Source of the DNA: VAZQ01 sp963725185 | GTDB taxonomy: Bacteria > Pseudomonadota > Alphaproteobacteria > Rhizobiales > Xanthobacteraceae | Assembly: GCA_963725185.1 (NCBI GenBank) | Contig: CAVRXO010000006.1 | Location: 1,984,001 to 2,048,000 of the forward strand | Direction of reading: 5' to 3' | Length of the DNA stretch: 64,000 bases | Shown here: positions 9,224 through 17,408 of the stretch, one piece after another | How the letters are laid out: each line of letters begins with the position of its first letter | How positions within the stretch are numbered: position 1 is the stretch's first letter | Notes under the pieces: model-generated | Told to the model about the DNA's origin: nothing | Seen by the model: the letters and a program-made list of their open reading frames with translations, nothing else | The model's database searches: none | Translations under genes and position numbers: made by a program

Positions 9224-10097
9224 ATGCTTTTGCGGAGCACGTTCGGCGCCCTGACATTGAAGATGGCGTCACTGGCCGCCGCGCTGATGATGGGCTCGGG
9301 ATTGGCCCTCGCCCAGGATAACCCTTCCGCCGGCAAATATCCGGATTGGCGGGGGCAATGGAACCGGGAGCGCGTGCCCGGCATTCCCGGCCAGCCCTCG
9401 TTCGATCCGCACAAGCCATGGGGCAAGGGCCAGCAGGCGCCGCTGACGGCCGAGTATCAGGCTGTGCTCGAGGCCAATCTCAAGTCCCAGCGCGAGGGCG
9501 GCTTCTTCGACTGGCTCGGCGCCTCCTGCCGCGGATTTGGCATGCCGCTCATCATGTATCCGTTCCAGCCGATGGAATTCATCGTCACGCCGGAAACCAC
9601 CTATGTGCTGATCGACTGGGTCGAGCATACCCGGCGCATCTACACCGACGGGCGCGACTGGCCCAAGGAGATCGAGCCGACGCTGGTCGGCTATTCGATC
9701 GGCAAGTGGCTCGACACCAGCGGCGACGGTCGTTTCGACACGCTCGAGGTCGAGACGCGCGGCTTCAAGGGCCCGCGCCATTACGATGCATCCGGCCTGC
9801 CGCTGCATCACGACAACCAGTCGGTCTTCAAGGAGCGCATCTTCCTCGACAAGACCGACAAGAATCTCCATGCACAACGAGATCACCGTGATCGACAATG
9901 CCTTGACGCGGCCGTGGACGGTCACCCGCGGCTATGTCCGCAATCCCGATCCGCGCCCCGATTGGCCCGAGTTCATCTGCGCCGAAGGCAATGGCCACGT
10001 CGCCGTCGGCAAGGAGAACTATTTCCTGAGCGCCGATGGCTTTCTGATGCCGACGCGAAAGGGCCAGGCGCCGCCGGACGCGAGGTATTTCAAGTAG
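9224..10097 (+). CDS. Secreted protein of unnamed 'YPDxxGQW' family, copy 1 (frameshifted)
   Basis: I do not recognise a named function. ATG 9224 has GGAGGA upstream. Signal peptide, then YPDWRGQWNRERVPG, MPLIMYPFQPMEFIVTPE, RRIYTDGRDWPKEIEPT, GYSIGKWLDTSGDGRFDTLE, SGLPLHHDNQSVFKERIF, NALTRPWTV and a C-terminal QAPPDARYFK. The pattern loosely recalls large acidobacterial secreted families with TDGR...W.GHSIG.WEGDTLVV...PWT blocks (from memory). DTSGDGRFDTLE at 9713-9748 looks like an EF-hand loop. The frame breaks near 9868; removing one C restores KNLMHNEITVIDNALTRPW. The restored length of ~290 residues matches the paralogues at 13958 and 14935. Confidence 0.75.
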
Positions 10098-10102
10098 CGA
10101 GT

Positions 10103-10175
10103 AGCGAATGGCGAATAGGGAGTAGCGAGTGCCGACGCACCTGCATCTTCCCCTACTCGCTATTCGCCATTTGCT
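10103..10175. repeat. Long inverted repeat of the ACTCGCTATTCGC family
   Basis: Left arm 10103-10125 and right arm 10153-10175 pair over 23 bases with about two mismatches (AGCGAATGGCGAATAG type). It lies between two convergent genes and its right arm reaches the stop of the minus-strand gene at 10174. It could serve as a bidirectional terminator, but no T-run follows. Short pieces of the same motif occur at 8241-8266 and at the right edge of the window. Confidence 0.6.
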
Positions 10176-11733
10176 ATTCGCAGCTAAAATCGTTCGTGCC
10201 CGCCGGCCGGCACTGCGCCGGCCAGCCGCGCGCGCGCCAGTATTCGACCAGGCCGAGATCGCGCGCGAGCTTCTTGAACCGCGCGGTCTGGCGCACCGCC
10301 GCATAGGTCGGGTGCCAGAACCAGGTGGTGGAGATCGGCTGGAAATAGCCGCCCTTGATCTCGTCCTCGTAGAATTCCAGCACGCGCTCCGGCGCCCCCA
10401 CATGCATGTAGGCGAAGCTCAGATTCCCGAGCCGCGGCAGGTCGGCCGGCGCGGCCGCCTTGGCGGGCGCGGATTCCAGGATCTTCGCCGCGGCCTCCGT
10501 CATCCCGGCCGGATAGTTCGACGCCGGCATTTCGCGGATCGCGGTCGCGGCTTCGCGATAGCGGCCGGCCGAGGCCAGGACCAGCGCGAGCTCGAGCGTG
10601 CGTCCCGGCCGGAACGGCTGGAGCATGGCGACCGCCTTCTCGGTATCGCCGTCGAGCCAATAGATCTCGGCGGTGTCCGCCGTGTAGTTGATGATGAACT
10701 GCTCGATGGCCTGCAGATGATCGCGCATCGCCAGCGATTCCTTGATGCGTCCCATCGCGGCCAGAAGCTGGCTGCTAGCCGTGCAGCCCGTCGGCCTGGT
10801 TCGGGTTGAGCGCCAGCGCCTGCCGGAAGGCGTCCTCGGCCGCCACCATCCGTCTCTGCACCATATTGGCGTAGCCGAGCGCCACGAAAGCCGTCGGCGC
10901 TCTTCGGATCGAGCTGCGGTGGCGCGCCGGGCCAGCGCATCGCTGCGCGGTATCGTCCGCTCGACGATCTTGCGTTCCTCTTCCGGCAGGCCGCCGCGCA
11001 GCGAGGGCGCGAACAGCGGCGTCAGCGCGTAATCGTAGGCCAGGAGCGCGGCGGCCGGCGCAAAATCGGGATCGCGCGTCACCACCGGCTCCAGCAGCAC
11101 AGCGGCATCGGCCAACGCCTTGCCGCCGCGCTCGCGCGCCGCCACCTTGGCGCGCAGGAAATCCAGATAGGCGTCGAGATCGGCGGTGCGGCTGCGCACC
11201 AGCGCCTCGCCGGAAGCTGTCGGCATCTTCAGCGCCGCGGCGATCTTCTGCGCGATATCCTCCTCGAGGTCGAAGATGTCGGGAACGCTCGGCATCATAT
11301 TCCTTCGACCACAGCGCGACGCCGTCGCGCGCCTGCACCAGCCGGACAGTCAGGCGCACGCGATCGGCCGCCAGGCGCGCCGAGCCTTGCACCAGATAGC
11401 TCGCATTGAGCGTCTGGCCGATGGCCTTGAGGTCGCGGTCTCGACGGCGTGAAGCCGGAACGAGGACGAGCGCGCCACCACGTCGAGGCCCGTGCACGCC
11501 GGTCAGCGCCGCGGCGATCTCGTCCGTCATCCCGCTCGGCGAAGAAATCCTGCTTGGGGTCGCTGGAATTGTTCTCGAGCGGAAGCACCGCGATGGTCGG
11601 GGGCAGGGCGGTAGGCCGCGGGCACCGGGCGCCGCGCAGGCGTCTGCGCGGCCGCGGATGAAAGCGAGATACAGAGCACGAGCGCGGTCAATACCGCGCA
11701 CCGCCCCCTCAGGTCCGTCGGAAATCCGTGCAT
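10174..11733 (-). pseudogene. TolB-N-like plus TPR protein, exported (multiply frameshifted)
   Basis: Joining frames gives one ~515-residue protein. A signal peptide (AVLTALVLCISLSSAAAQ) is followed by AVLPLENNSSDPKQDFFAE...GMTDEIAAALTGV, LNASYLVQGSARLAADRVRLTVRLVQ and DIFDLEEDIAQKIAAALKMP. This is the TolB-amino-terminal-like module usually found C-terminal to adenylate-cyclase or winged-helix domains in rhizobia. TPR-like helices follow (NYTADTAEIYWLDGDTEKAVAMLQPF, LGNLSFAYMHVGAPERVLEFYEDEI). Here the module is free-standing and exported, with no cyclase domain. At least five frame changes (near 11620, 11535, 11450, 11300 and 10790-10950) are seen; for example one extra C at GCCGAG(C)GGGATG. 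Function unknown; a protein-interaction role is inference. Confidence 0.65.
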
Positions 11734-11941
11734 GGCTTACGCTCCCCATAGAAGCGCAAGCCATAGCATGAAATCGATCCGCATGCTCAGGCCCGAAGGG
11801 CCGCCACGAATTGATGCTGCCCGTCCCGGCTTGAGCCGGGACGGGACCAGTCTTGCGGTCTGGAAGGCCGCAGCGCGCCGATGGCCCGATAGGGCGCGCC
11901 GCCGAGGTAACGGGAAGCGCGCGATTACCTCAAGCGGCCGC

Positions 11942-12286
11942 CTATTGCTTGTGCCATATCGTGCCGTTCGACCATTGGATGCTGTGGTCCGGCATGATGA
12001 CGCCAAGCATGTTCCACGGCGCTCCGACGCTGAGCGTGGTATTGCTGGACAGCAGGGCTTGCCCGTCATCGCCCTTGTCGCTCTTCATGTCCAATTTGGT
12101 TCCGGTCTGCGCGACCGTGAAGGTCTGTCCCGACCATTGGCATGAGCTCGGCTCGGGCGCGCACCGATAGGTGCCGCTCAGGTTGGGGGCGGCGCCCTGG
12201 GCCAGTGCCACGCCCGATGATCCGATGGCCAGGACTGCGACGGCGGCGAGTGCGGGAAGTATCCTCGGCCGGGACACCTTGTGCAT
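11942..12286 (-). CDS. Small secreted protein of unknown function
   Basis: 114 residues, intact, with GGAGG 5 bases before ATG 12286. Signal peptide (ILPALAAVAVLAIGSSGVALAQ) with an AxA-like cleavage site. The mature part of ~85 residues contains two cysteines (YRCAPEPSSCQW) that may form a disulfide, then WSGQTFTVAQTGTKLDMKSD and IQWSNGTIWHKQ. This looks like a small beta-barrel or lipocalin-like strand pattern, but I do not recognise a family. It sits alone on the minus strand between the TolB/TPR gene and the GlcG/HbpS-like pair. Confidence 0.7.
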   Translation of the reverse strand: MHKVSRPRILPALAAVAVLAIGSSGVALAQGAAPNLSGTYRCAPEPSSCQWSGQTFTVAQTGTKLDMKSDKGDDGQALLSSNTTLSVGAPWNMLGVIMPDHSIQWSNGTIWHKQ

Positions 12287-12443
12287 GGTTTCCTCCGTTT
12301 GACGGCGTTGATTGGGACAAACAAATCGCGAAGATCGCCCGGAAATGGGCTTGCATGATCCGTTAGGGCCTTATTTTTTTTTAAACGCAATTCACTTGCA
12401 TTCACGTCGGCGTGACTGTCACGCTTGCAGATAGGTGTGGCGT

Positions 12444-12499
12444 CAAGCCGGTTGCAACTGCCGGCAGGAGCCGGCGCGAACCGGCTGTGAACCGGCTTG
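12444..12499. promoter_or_regulatory. Nested inverted and direct repeats upstream of GlcG/HbpS-like genes
   Basis: CAAGCCGGTT (12444-12453) is perfectly complementary to AACCGGCTTG (12490-12499). Between them lie GCCGGC repeats and a second GAACCGGCT copy (12478-12486 and 12489-12497). The block is ~70 bp upstream of ATG 12570, so it could be an operator or leader structure. Only the repeat structure is seen; function is inferred. Confidence 0.35.
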
Positions 12500-12569
12500 G
12501 CGGCAAGTTGTCGTCATATTATAACGATCGCGGTCCATACAATGCTGCCAACACAAGGGAGGACTATTC

Positions 12570-13073
12570 ATGTTCCACACTGCATATCGGCTGGCCGGGC
12601 TTTCACTTGCCTCGGCGCTGGCCTGCATGGCGGCCGGCGCCGCCAATGCCCAATTGCTGACCCACAAGGACATCTCTCTCGGCATGGCCACCACCATGGC
12701 GACGACCGCGATCGAGACCTGCAAAGGCCAGGGCTATAACGTGTCCGTGCACGTGCTCGACCGCGATGGCCAGGTGATCCTGGGCCTGCGCAACGAGCTT
12801 GCGGGCGCCGCCACCATGGAGAACTCCATGAAGAAGGCCTATACGGCCCGCACCTTCCGCCGGCCGTCGGGCGAGTTTGCCAACAGCGTCAAGGGCAACG
12901 CGACCGCCGGCGCGCTTATGCTGACCAATATCGTCGCCGCCCAGGGCGCGCTGCCGATCAAGGTCGGCGACGACGTCATCGGCGCCATCGGGGTCTCCGG
13001 CGCACCGGGCGGCGACAAGGACGAAGCCTGCGCCAAGGCCGGCCTCGACAAGGTTTCCGCAGAGCTCAAATAG
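12570..13073 (+). CDS. GlcG/HbpS-like secreted protein 2
   Basis: 167 residues, intact. GGGAGG lies 7 bases before the ATG. Signal peptide (LASALACMAAGAANA) then LLTHKDISLGMATTMATTAIETCKGQGYNVSVHVLDRDGQ, with the family end ALPIKVGDDVIGAIGVSGAPGGDKDEACAKAGLDKV. The GAIGVSG and ACAKAG blocks define PF03928-type proteins. Possible haem or other tetrapyrrole ligands cannot be read from the sequence. It is followed 60 bp later by a paralogue on the same strand, making a tandem duplication. Confidence 0.85.
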   Translation: MFHTAYRLAGLSLASALACMAAGAANAQLLTHKDISLGMATTMATTAIETCKGQGYNVSVHVLDRDGQVILGLRNELAGAATMENSMKKAYTARTFRRPSGEFANSVKGNATAGALMLTNIVAAQGALPIKVGDDVIGAIGVSGAPGGDKDEACAKAGLDKVSAELK

Positions 13074-13133
13074 GCTCACATCCATTCTCCCCCACCGCCC
13101 ATGACTGGCGGCATTCATCACGGAGGACTTCTT

Positions 13134-13631
13134 ATGATTGGAACTGCACGTCTGCTCGCCGGCATTTCGCTGGCATTCGCCTGCGGGGCTGCCACCACCG
13201 CAAACGCCCAGCTCGCCGTCCACAAGGATCTGACGCTCCCCATCGCGCTCACCATGGCGCAAACCGCCGCCCAAATGTGCACGGGGGAGGGTTACAAGGT
13301 GTCCGTGCACGTGGTCGGCCGCAACGCCGAGGTGCTGGTCGCCATGCGGGGCGACGACGCCAACCCGCACACGATGGAAAACTCCATGCGCAAGGCCATC
13401 ACGTCGCGCATGCAGGGGCGGCCGTCCGGCGACTTCGCCACTGCCGTCAAGGACAACCCCACGGCCGGCGGGCTCCATCTCGCCAACCAGATCCCGGCCC
13501 AGGGTGCGCTGCCGATCAAGGTCGGCAACGACGTCATCGGCGCCATCGGGGTTTCCGGCTCGCCCGGCGGCGACAAGGACGAGGCCTGCGCCAAGGCCGG
13601 CATCGAGAAGGTCGCCGACCAGCTGAAATAA
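13134..13631 (+). CDS. GlcG/HbpS-like secreted protein 3
   Basis: 165 residues. ATG 13134 is chosen because GGAGG is placed 8 bases upstream; an upstream in-frame ATG at 13101 lacks this and would spoil the signal peptide (LLAGISLAFACGAATTANA). The body parallels the preceding gene block for block (GYKVSVHVVGRNAEVLVAMRG, MENSMRKAITSRMQGRPSGDFA, DVIGAIGVSGSPGGDKDEACAKAGIEKVADQLK). The pair arose by tandem duplication and has diverged most in the first 60 mature residues. A strong terminator follows at 13656. Confidence 0.85.
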   Translation: MIGTARLLAGISLAFACGAATTANAQLAVHKDLTLPIALTMAQTAAQMCTGEGYKVSVHVVGRNAEVLVAMRGDDANPHTMENSMRKAITSRMQGRPSGDFATAVKDNPTAGGLHLANQIPAQGALPIKVGNDVIGAIGVSGSPGGDKDEACAKAGIEKVADQLK

Positions 13632-13655
13632 GCCAGGCTCGACCGGGGATGATTG

Positions 13656-13690
13656 CGGCGCGGCAGTCCCTGCCGCGCCGTTCGCCTTTT
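13656..13690 (+). terminator. Intrinsic terminator after the GlcG/HbpS-like tandem pair
   Basis: Perfect 10-bp stem CGGCGCGGCA (13656-13665) / TGCCGCGCCG (13671-13680), loop GTCCC, then TTCGCCTTTTC. It is placed 25 bp after the stop of the 13134-13631 gene, separating it from the next secreted-protein genes. Confidence 0.7.
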
Positions 13691-13957
13691 CAAGGCCAAG
13701 CTTGATCTTGCAGCATTGATTCTTGCAGCACCCTTTCGCGCGGGCGCGCGTTCGGTGTATCCTTGCCGAACACCGCCCGCCGTCGGGATTGCCGGGATCT
13801 CCGATCATCGCAATGGGTAGGTGACGTTGGGGCTACCGGCGGCCGCGGCTGACAGGACCAACAACTTTTCGATCTCGCGTATTCGTCTTCACGGGTGCTC
13901 ACCGCGCCGCTGCCTTGCCGGGCGGGCCCCTGGATCGCTGTTGCAGGGAGGACAGGC

Positions 13958-14875
13958 ATGCTTTCCCGGAGCTCGATCGGGCCGCTCGCCCGCATGGGTG
14001 CTTCTGTGGCCGTGCTCTTGGCCACGCTGTGGATGACGGTGGACGGGGCGCGGGCGTTCGACGACGCCCAATATCCGAACCTCAAGGGCCAGTGGGTGCG
14101 GGCGCGTTCGCCGGCCGGGGTTGTCGGGCAAGGGCCGTTCGATCCGGACAAGTCCTGGGGGCTCGCCCAGCAGGCGCCGCTGACGCCCGAATATCAGAAG
14201 GTCTTCGAGGCGAGCCTCGCCGATCAGGCCGCCGGCGGCCAAGGCGGCTGGACCGGCGGGCGCTGTCTCGCGGTCGGGATGCCGGCGATGATGACGCTGT
14301 TCCGCCCGATGGAGATCATCGTCCTGCCCGACATCACCTATATCCGCATCGACCACATCCGCAATTCGCGCCGGCGCATCTTCACCGACGGACGCGAATG
14401 GCCCAAGGACGCGCTGCCGAGCTTCGACGGCTATTCGATCGGCAAGTGGCTCGACACCACGGGCAACGGCCGCTTCGATACGCTGACGGTCGAGACCCGC
14501 TATTTCAAGGGGCCGCGCGCCTTCGAGCCCAGCGGTCTGCCGCTGCACGCCGACAACCAGACCATCGTCGAGGAACGGCTCTACCTCGACAAGTCCGATC
14601 CCGACCTGTTGCACAACGACATGACCGTCACCGACCACGCATTGACGCGCCCCTGGACGGTGGCGAAGAAATATCGGCGCGAGAAGGCCGAATTCCCGAT
14701 CTGGCCCGAGGACATGTGCGTGGAGGGCAGCGGATTGGTCTTCATCGGCAATGACATGTATTTCCAGAGCGGGGATGGACTGCTGATGCCGGCCAGGAAA
14801 GGCCAGCAGCCGCCTGATCTGCGCTACTTCAATCAAGCAAAACAGACAAATCAACCAAATCAAACAAAGAAGTGA
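13958..14875 (+). CDS. Secreted 'YPNLKGQW' family protein, copy 2
   Basis: 305 residues, intact. ATG 13958 has GGGAGG upstream; the longer frame start at 13895 does not. Signal peptide (MGASVAVLLATLWMTVDGARA) then YPNLKGQWVRARSPAGVVG, MTLFRPMEIIVLPDITYIRID, IFTDGREWPKDALPSFDGYSIGKW, FKGPRAFEPSGLPLHADNQT, HALTRPWTVAKKY and PPDLRYFNQ. The loop aligned with the calcium-like site of the other copies is degenerate here (DTTGNGRFDTLT, ending in Thr instead of Glu). The protein ends with a Gln/Asn/Lys-rich tail absent from its paralogues. Function unknown; it is followed 59 bp later by copy 3. Confidence 0.82.
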   Translation: MLSRSSIGPLARMGASVAVLLATLWMTVDGARAFDDAQYPNLKGQWVRARSPAGVVGQGPFDPDKSWGLAQQAPLTPEYQKVFEASLADQAAGGQGGWTGGRCLAVGMPAMMTLFRPMEIIVLPDITYIRIDHIRNSRRRIFTDGREWPKDALPSFDGYSIGKWLDTTGNGRFDTLTVETRYFKGPRAFEPSGLPLHADNQTIVEERLYLDKSDPDLLHNDMTVTDHALTRPWTVAKKYRREKAEFPIWPEDMCVEGSGLVFIGNDMYFQSGDGLLMPARKGQQPPDLRYFNQAKQTNQPNQTKK

Positions 14876-14934
14876 GGCGGCGCGCCGCCTCAGAGGCCCG
14901 TCGCGTGGGCCGGTCGATCGCAGGGAGGAGACCC

Positions 14935-15786
14935 ATGCTTTATCGAAGCTTGATTGGTGCGGCCGCGCTGGTGATGACGCTGTCGGGAGCGCAGGCCTTC
15001 GATCAATCGAAATATCCGGACCTGAAGGGCCAGTGGATCCATGCCCGCGTGCCCGGGGTGGTCGGCCAGCCGGCCTATGATCCCAACCACAATCAGGGTC
15101 GTCCGCAGGAGGCCCCGCTGAAGCCCGAGTTTCAGGCCATGTGGGAGGCGAGCCTCAAGGATCAGGCAGAAGGCGGACAGGGCGGCGATCCGACCTATGG
15201 CTGCCTGTCGCCCGGCATGCCGCGCATCATGGTCCCCTATGGCGAGATGGAGATCGTCATCACGCCCGAGACCACGCACATCCTGGTCGAGCACATCCAC
15301 GACTCGCGGCGGATTTTCACCGACGGCCGCGATTGGCCCAAGGACTACATCGACCCGACCTTCCAGGGCTACTCGATCGGCAAGTGGTACGACACCGACG
15401 GTGACGGCCGCTACGACACGCTCGAGGTGGAGACCCGCTACTTCAAGGGCCCGCGCGCGTTCGACGCCACCGGCATTCCGCTGCATCCCGACAATCAGAG
15501 CATCTTCAAGGAGCGGATCCATTGGGACAAGAACGATCCCAACTCCTTGACCGACGAGATGACGACCTTCGACAACGCGCTGACGCATCCCTGGACGGTC
15601 AACAAGAAATACGTTCGCCGGAAAGTGGATCAGCCGGATTGGATCGAGGAGGTCTGCACCGAGGGCAACAATCACATTGGCATCGGCAAGGAAGTCTACT
15701 ATCTCAGCGGCGATGGCCGCCTGATGCCGGCCAAGCCCGGCCAGCCGCCGCCGGACCTGCGCTACTTCAAGCCGCCGCAGAAGTGA
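14935..15786 (+). CDS. Secreted 'YPDLKGQW' family protein, copy 3, with EF-hand-like loop
   Basis: 283 residues, intact, GGGAGG upstream of ATG 14935. Short signal peptide (SLIGAAALVMTLSGAQA), then YPDLKGQWIHARVPGVVGQP, CLSPGMPRIMVPYGEMEIVIT, RRIFTDGRDWPKDYIDPTFQ, GYSIGKWY and, at 15391-15426, DTDGDGRYDTLE. That 12-residue loop fulfils every position of an EF-hand calcium site (D1, D3, D5, G6, hydrophobic 8, D9, E12). The C-terminal blocks HPWTVNKKYVRR, CTEGNNHIGIGKEVYYLSGDG and PPDLRYFKPP are shared by all three copies. Enzymatic or binding role not known. Confidence 0.83.
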   Translation: MLYRSLIGAAALVMTLSGAQAFDQSKYPDLKGQWIHARVPGVVGQPAYDPNHNQGRPQEAPLKPEFQAMWEASLKDQAEGGQGGDPTYGCLSPGMPRIMVPYGEMEIVITPETTHILVEHIHDSRRIFTDGRDWPKDYIDPTFQGYSIGKWYDTDGDGRYDTLEVETRYFKGPRAFDATGIPLHPDNQSIFKERIHWDKNDPNSLTDEMTTFDNALTHPWTVNKKYVRRKVDQPDWIEEVCTEGNNHIGIGKEVYYLSGDGRLMPAKPGQPPPDLRYFKPPQK

Positions 15787-15929
15787 TGCGGCATCTCGTG
15801 TAGCCCGCATGAAGCGTAAGCGCAATGCGGGAGGGCTTTTCAAGCTGCCGCGGAAGTGATGCGGGCTTGGCGCCAGCCTCGACACTGCATCTGAATTGAT
15901 CGACCGCGATGTTGAGTGACGCGTAAGGT

Positions 15930-16280
15930 GAGCACGGCGGTTGGCTCCCTCGCCCCGGAGGGGAGAGGGTTGGGGTGAGGGGGCTCCGGCGTTTCTGTAT
16001 CGCACCGCCCGAGCCCCCTTATCCCGCCCCTCTCCCCCACGGGGAGAAGGAGTGAAACGCCCTGCGTCCCTAACAAACAAACAGACTAACTAACGAAAGC
16101 CTGGGGAACGCCCGCACGTGAGGTGGGCACAGCAGTCGGCTCCCTCGCCCCGGAGGGGAGAGGGGGCTCCGGCGTTTCTGTATCGCACCACCCGAGCCCC
16201 CTCATCCCGCCCTTCTCCCCAACGGGGAGAAGGAGTGAGATGCCCTGCGTCCCTAACCAACCAACTAACGAACTAACGAA
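15930..16280. repeat. Two tandem copies of dispersed repeat R2 in a gene-free stretch
   Basis: The 640-bp gap 15787-16426 has no credible gene. It holds a half copy of the GTAGCCCGCAT REP at 15800-15833 and two ~140-bp R2 units (about 15934-16076 and 16125-16280). Each consists of GGTTGGCTCCCTCGCCCC, a GGAGGGGAGAGG block, GGGGGCTCCGGCGTTTCTG, TATCGCACC and CCCCACGGGGAGAAGGAG, and ends in short CTAACAAAC-type tails. The same unit at 40393 is split by an insertion sequence. Confidence 0.75.
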
Positions 16281-16426
16281 AGCTTGGGAACGTCCGCACG
16301 TGAAGGGGGGCACGGCGGTTGGCTTCCTCTACCTCCCGTGCGAGGGGGTTCGCCTGCGCAAGCCCCGTCTCGGCAGATCTACTTCGCAGGCTGAGGAAAC
16401 CAGTTACGGCCGCGCGGCCTGCCAAT

Positions 16427-16651
16427 TCATTTCTGGCCGGATCGGCGCAGGCTCGTGACCGCCAGGGCCGGGTTGCCGGATTTTTCGGCGATCAGCCGGT
16501 CCTGTTCCTCGATCACGGTGCGCGCCGGACCATCGCCGTCGAGGCCGCCCAGGATCTCGCTCGGCACTCTGCGGTTGGAGCGCTGCGAGCCGTCTTCGTA
16601 GACGACGTCGAAAAGAACAAACTCAGCTCGCGTTGCCGGTTTCCGTGCCAT
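16427..16651 (-). CDS. Small conserved-looking protein, 74 residues
   Basis: Sequence features: VLFDVVYEDGSQRSNRRVPSEIL followed by an acidic Asp/Gly patch, IEEQDRLIAEKSG, and a basic C-terminus. The pattern 'protein of ~70-80 residues with VxYEDGSxxSNRKV' occurs, from memory, as an uncharacterised small protein in Bradyrhizobium-type genomes. It lies ~120 bp downstream of cspA on the same strand, but a strong terminator intervenes, so co-transcription is doubtful. Function unknown. Confidence 0.6.
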   Translation of the reverse strand: MARKPATRAEFVLFDVVYEDGSQRSNRRVPSEILGGLDGDGPARTVIEEQDRLIAEKSGNPALAVTSLRRSGQK

Positions 16652-16720
16652 TCTCGGTCTCCTGTTGGGGCAATGAGACGTCGGCCTGCCCGTGGACGGT
16701 CGCCGTGCGGAAAAGCGAAA

Positions 16721-16746
16721 AGGCCCGGCCTGCTGCGGCCGGGCCT
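16721..16746 (-). terminator. Intrinsic terminator of cspA
   Basis: Perfect 10-bp stem AGGCCCGGCC (16721-16730) / GGCCGGGCCT (16737-16746). On the minus strand it is followed by TTTTCGCTTTT. It sits 27 bp past the cspA stop. Confidence 0.85.
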
Positions 16747-16772
16747 GATCCGGGATCTTGCTACCGTGGTTG

Positions 16773-16976
16773 TCAGACCGCCTGCAGATTTGCGGCCGCC
16801 AGCTTGCCGCGCTCGCTGACGACGTCGTAGGTGAGCTTCTGCCCCTCGTTGAGGTTGCTCATGCCGGCGCGCTCGACAGCGGAGATGTGGACGAACACGT
16901 CCTTTCCGCCGTCCTGCGGCTGGATGAAGCCGAAGCCTTTTTGTGAATTGAAGAACTTTACCGTACCTGTAGCCAT
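16773..16976 (-). CDS. cspA: Cold-shock protein, CspA family
   Basis: 67 residues, the standard CspA length. It begins MATGTVKFFNSQKGFGFIQP and contains the RNP1 (KGFGFI) and RNP2 (VFVHI) RNA-binding motifs, ending VVSERGKLAAANLQAV. It acts as a single-stranded nucleic-acid chaperone. The start is the ATG at 16976; the longer open frame upstream is the 5' leader, which here is at least 100 bp and rich in short palindromes, as usual for cold-shock mRNAs. A strong terminator follows at 16721-16746. Confidence 0.95.
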   Translation of the reverse strand: MATGTVKFFNSQKGFGFIQPQDGGKDVFVHISAVERAGMSNLNEGQKLTYDVVSERGKLAAANLQAV

Positions 16977-17165
16977 CTGTGGCCTCCTCTTGAGAACGCC
17001 GGTCGGCGTCTGCCGGCTGCGCGACCTCGCGCAGCGCTTGCGTCCGAATTCGACGTTGTCTCCAGGAAGAGCCCGAGTGGGCAATAGCAAAGACAGGCAA
17101 AATCTCGAACAAACGCCTATATAGGCTCGAACAGCGTTTTAGCAACCGGTTCATGTGAGGATTTC

Positions 17166-17342
17166 ATGGCATTTCGACCCAACTACGGCAGAGACCGCAG
17201 CGAACGAGACCGGGCGGCACGTGCTCGCGCCGATGAAAAGCAGAGACGAAAGGACGAGAAGACCGCTCAGCGCAAGGCCGAACGCGCGGCCACGGAAGCG
17301 CCGCCGGCCGGCCCGGATGCTGAGGACGAGAAGCCGAGTTGA
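17166..17342 (+). CDS. Small highly charged protein, 58 residues
   Basis: The ATG at 17166 with GAGGA 4-5 bases upstream opens a 58-codon frame. It begins MAFRPNYGRDRSERDRAAR, continues as an Arg/Lys/Glu-rich helix (DEKQRRKDEKTAQRKAERAA), and ends in an Ala/Pro/Asp tail. Composition suggests a single long charged helix or disordered protein. The MAFRPNYGRDR start is, from memory, recurrent in Bradyrhizobium-type genomes, which supports it being real. It diverges from cspA. No function known. Confidence 0.65.
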   Translation: MAFRPNYGRDRSERDRAARARADEKQRRKDEKTAQRKAERAATEAPPAGPDAEDEKPS

Positions 17343-17408
17343 TGGTGGGTTCGCATGCCGCGCGAGGTCGTTCCGCGCGAGTAGAAGTGCCGTGCCACAC
17401 CACGCTTC

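Noticed and set aside
8382..15786. Calling the GlcG/HbpS-like genes part of glycolate oxidation (glcDEF)
   Set aside because: No glycolate oxidase subunit genes are nearby and all three proteins are exported.
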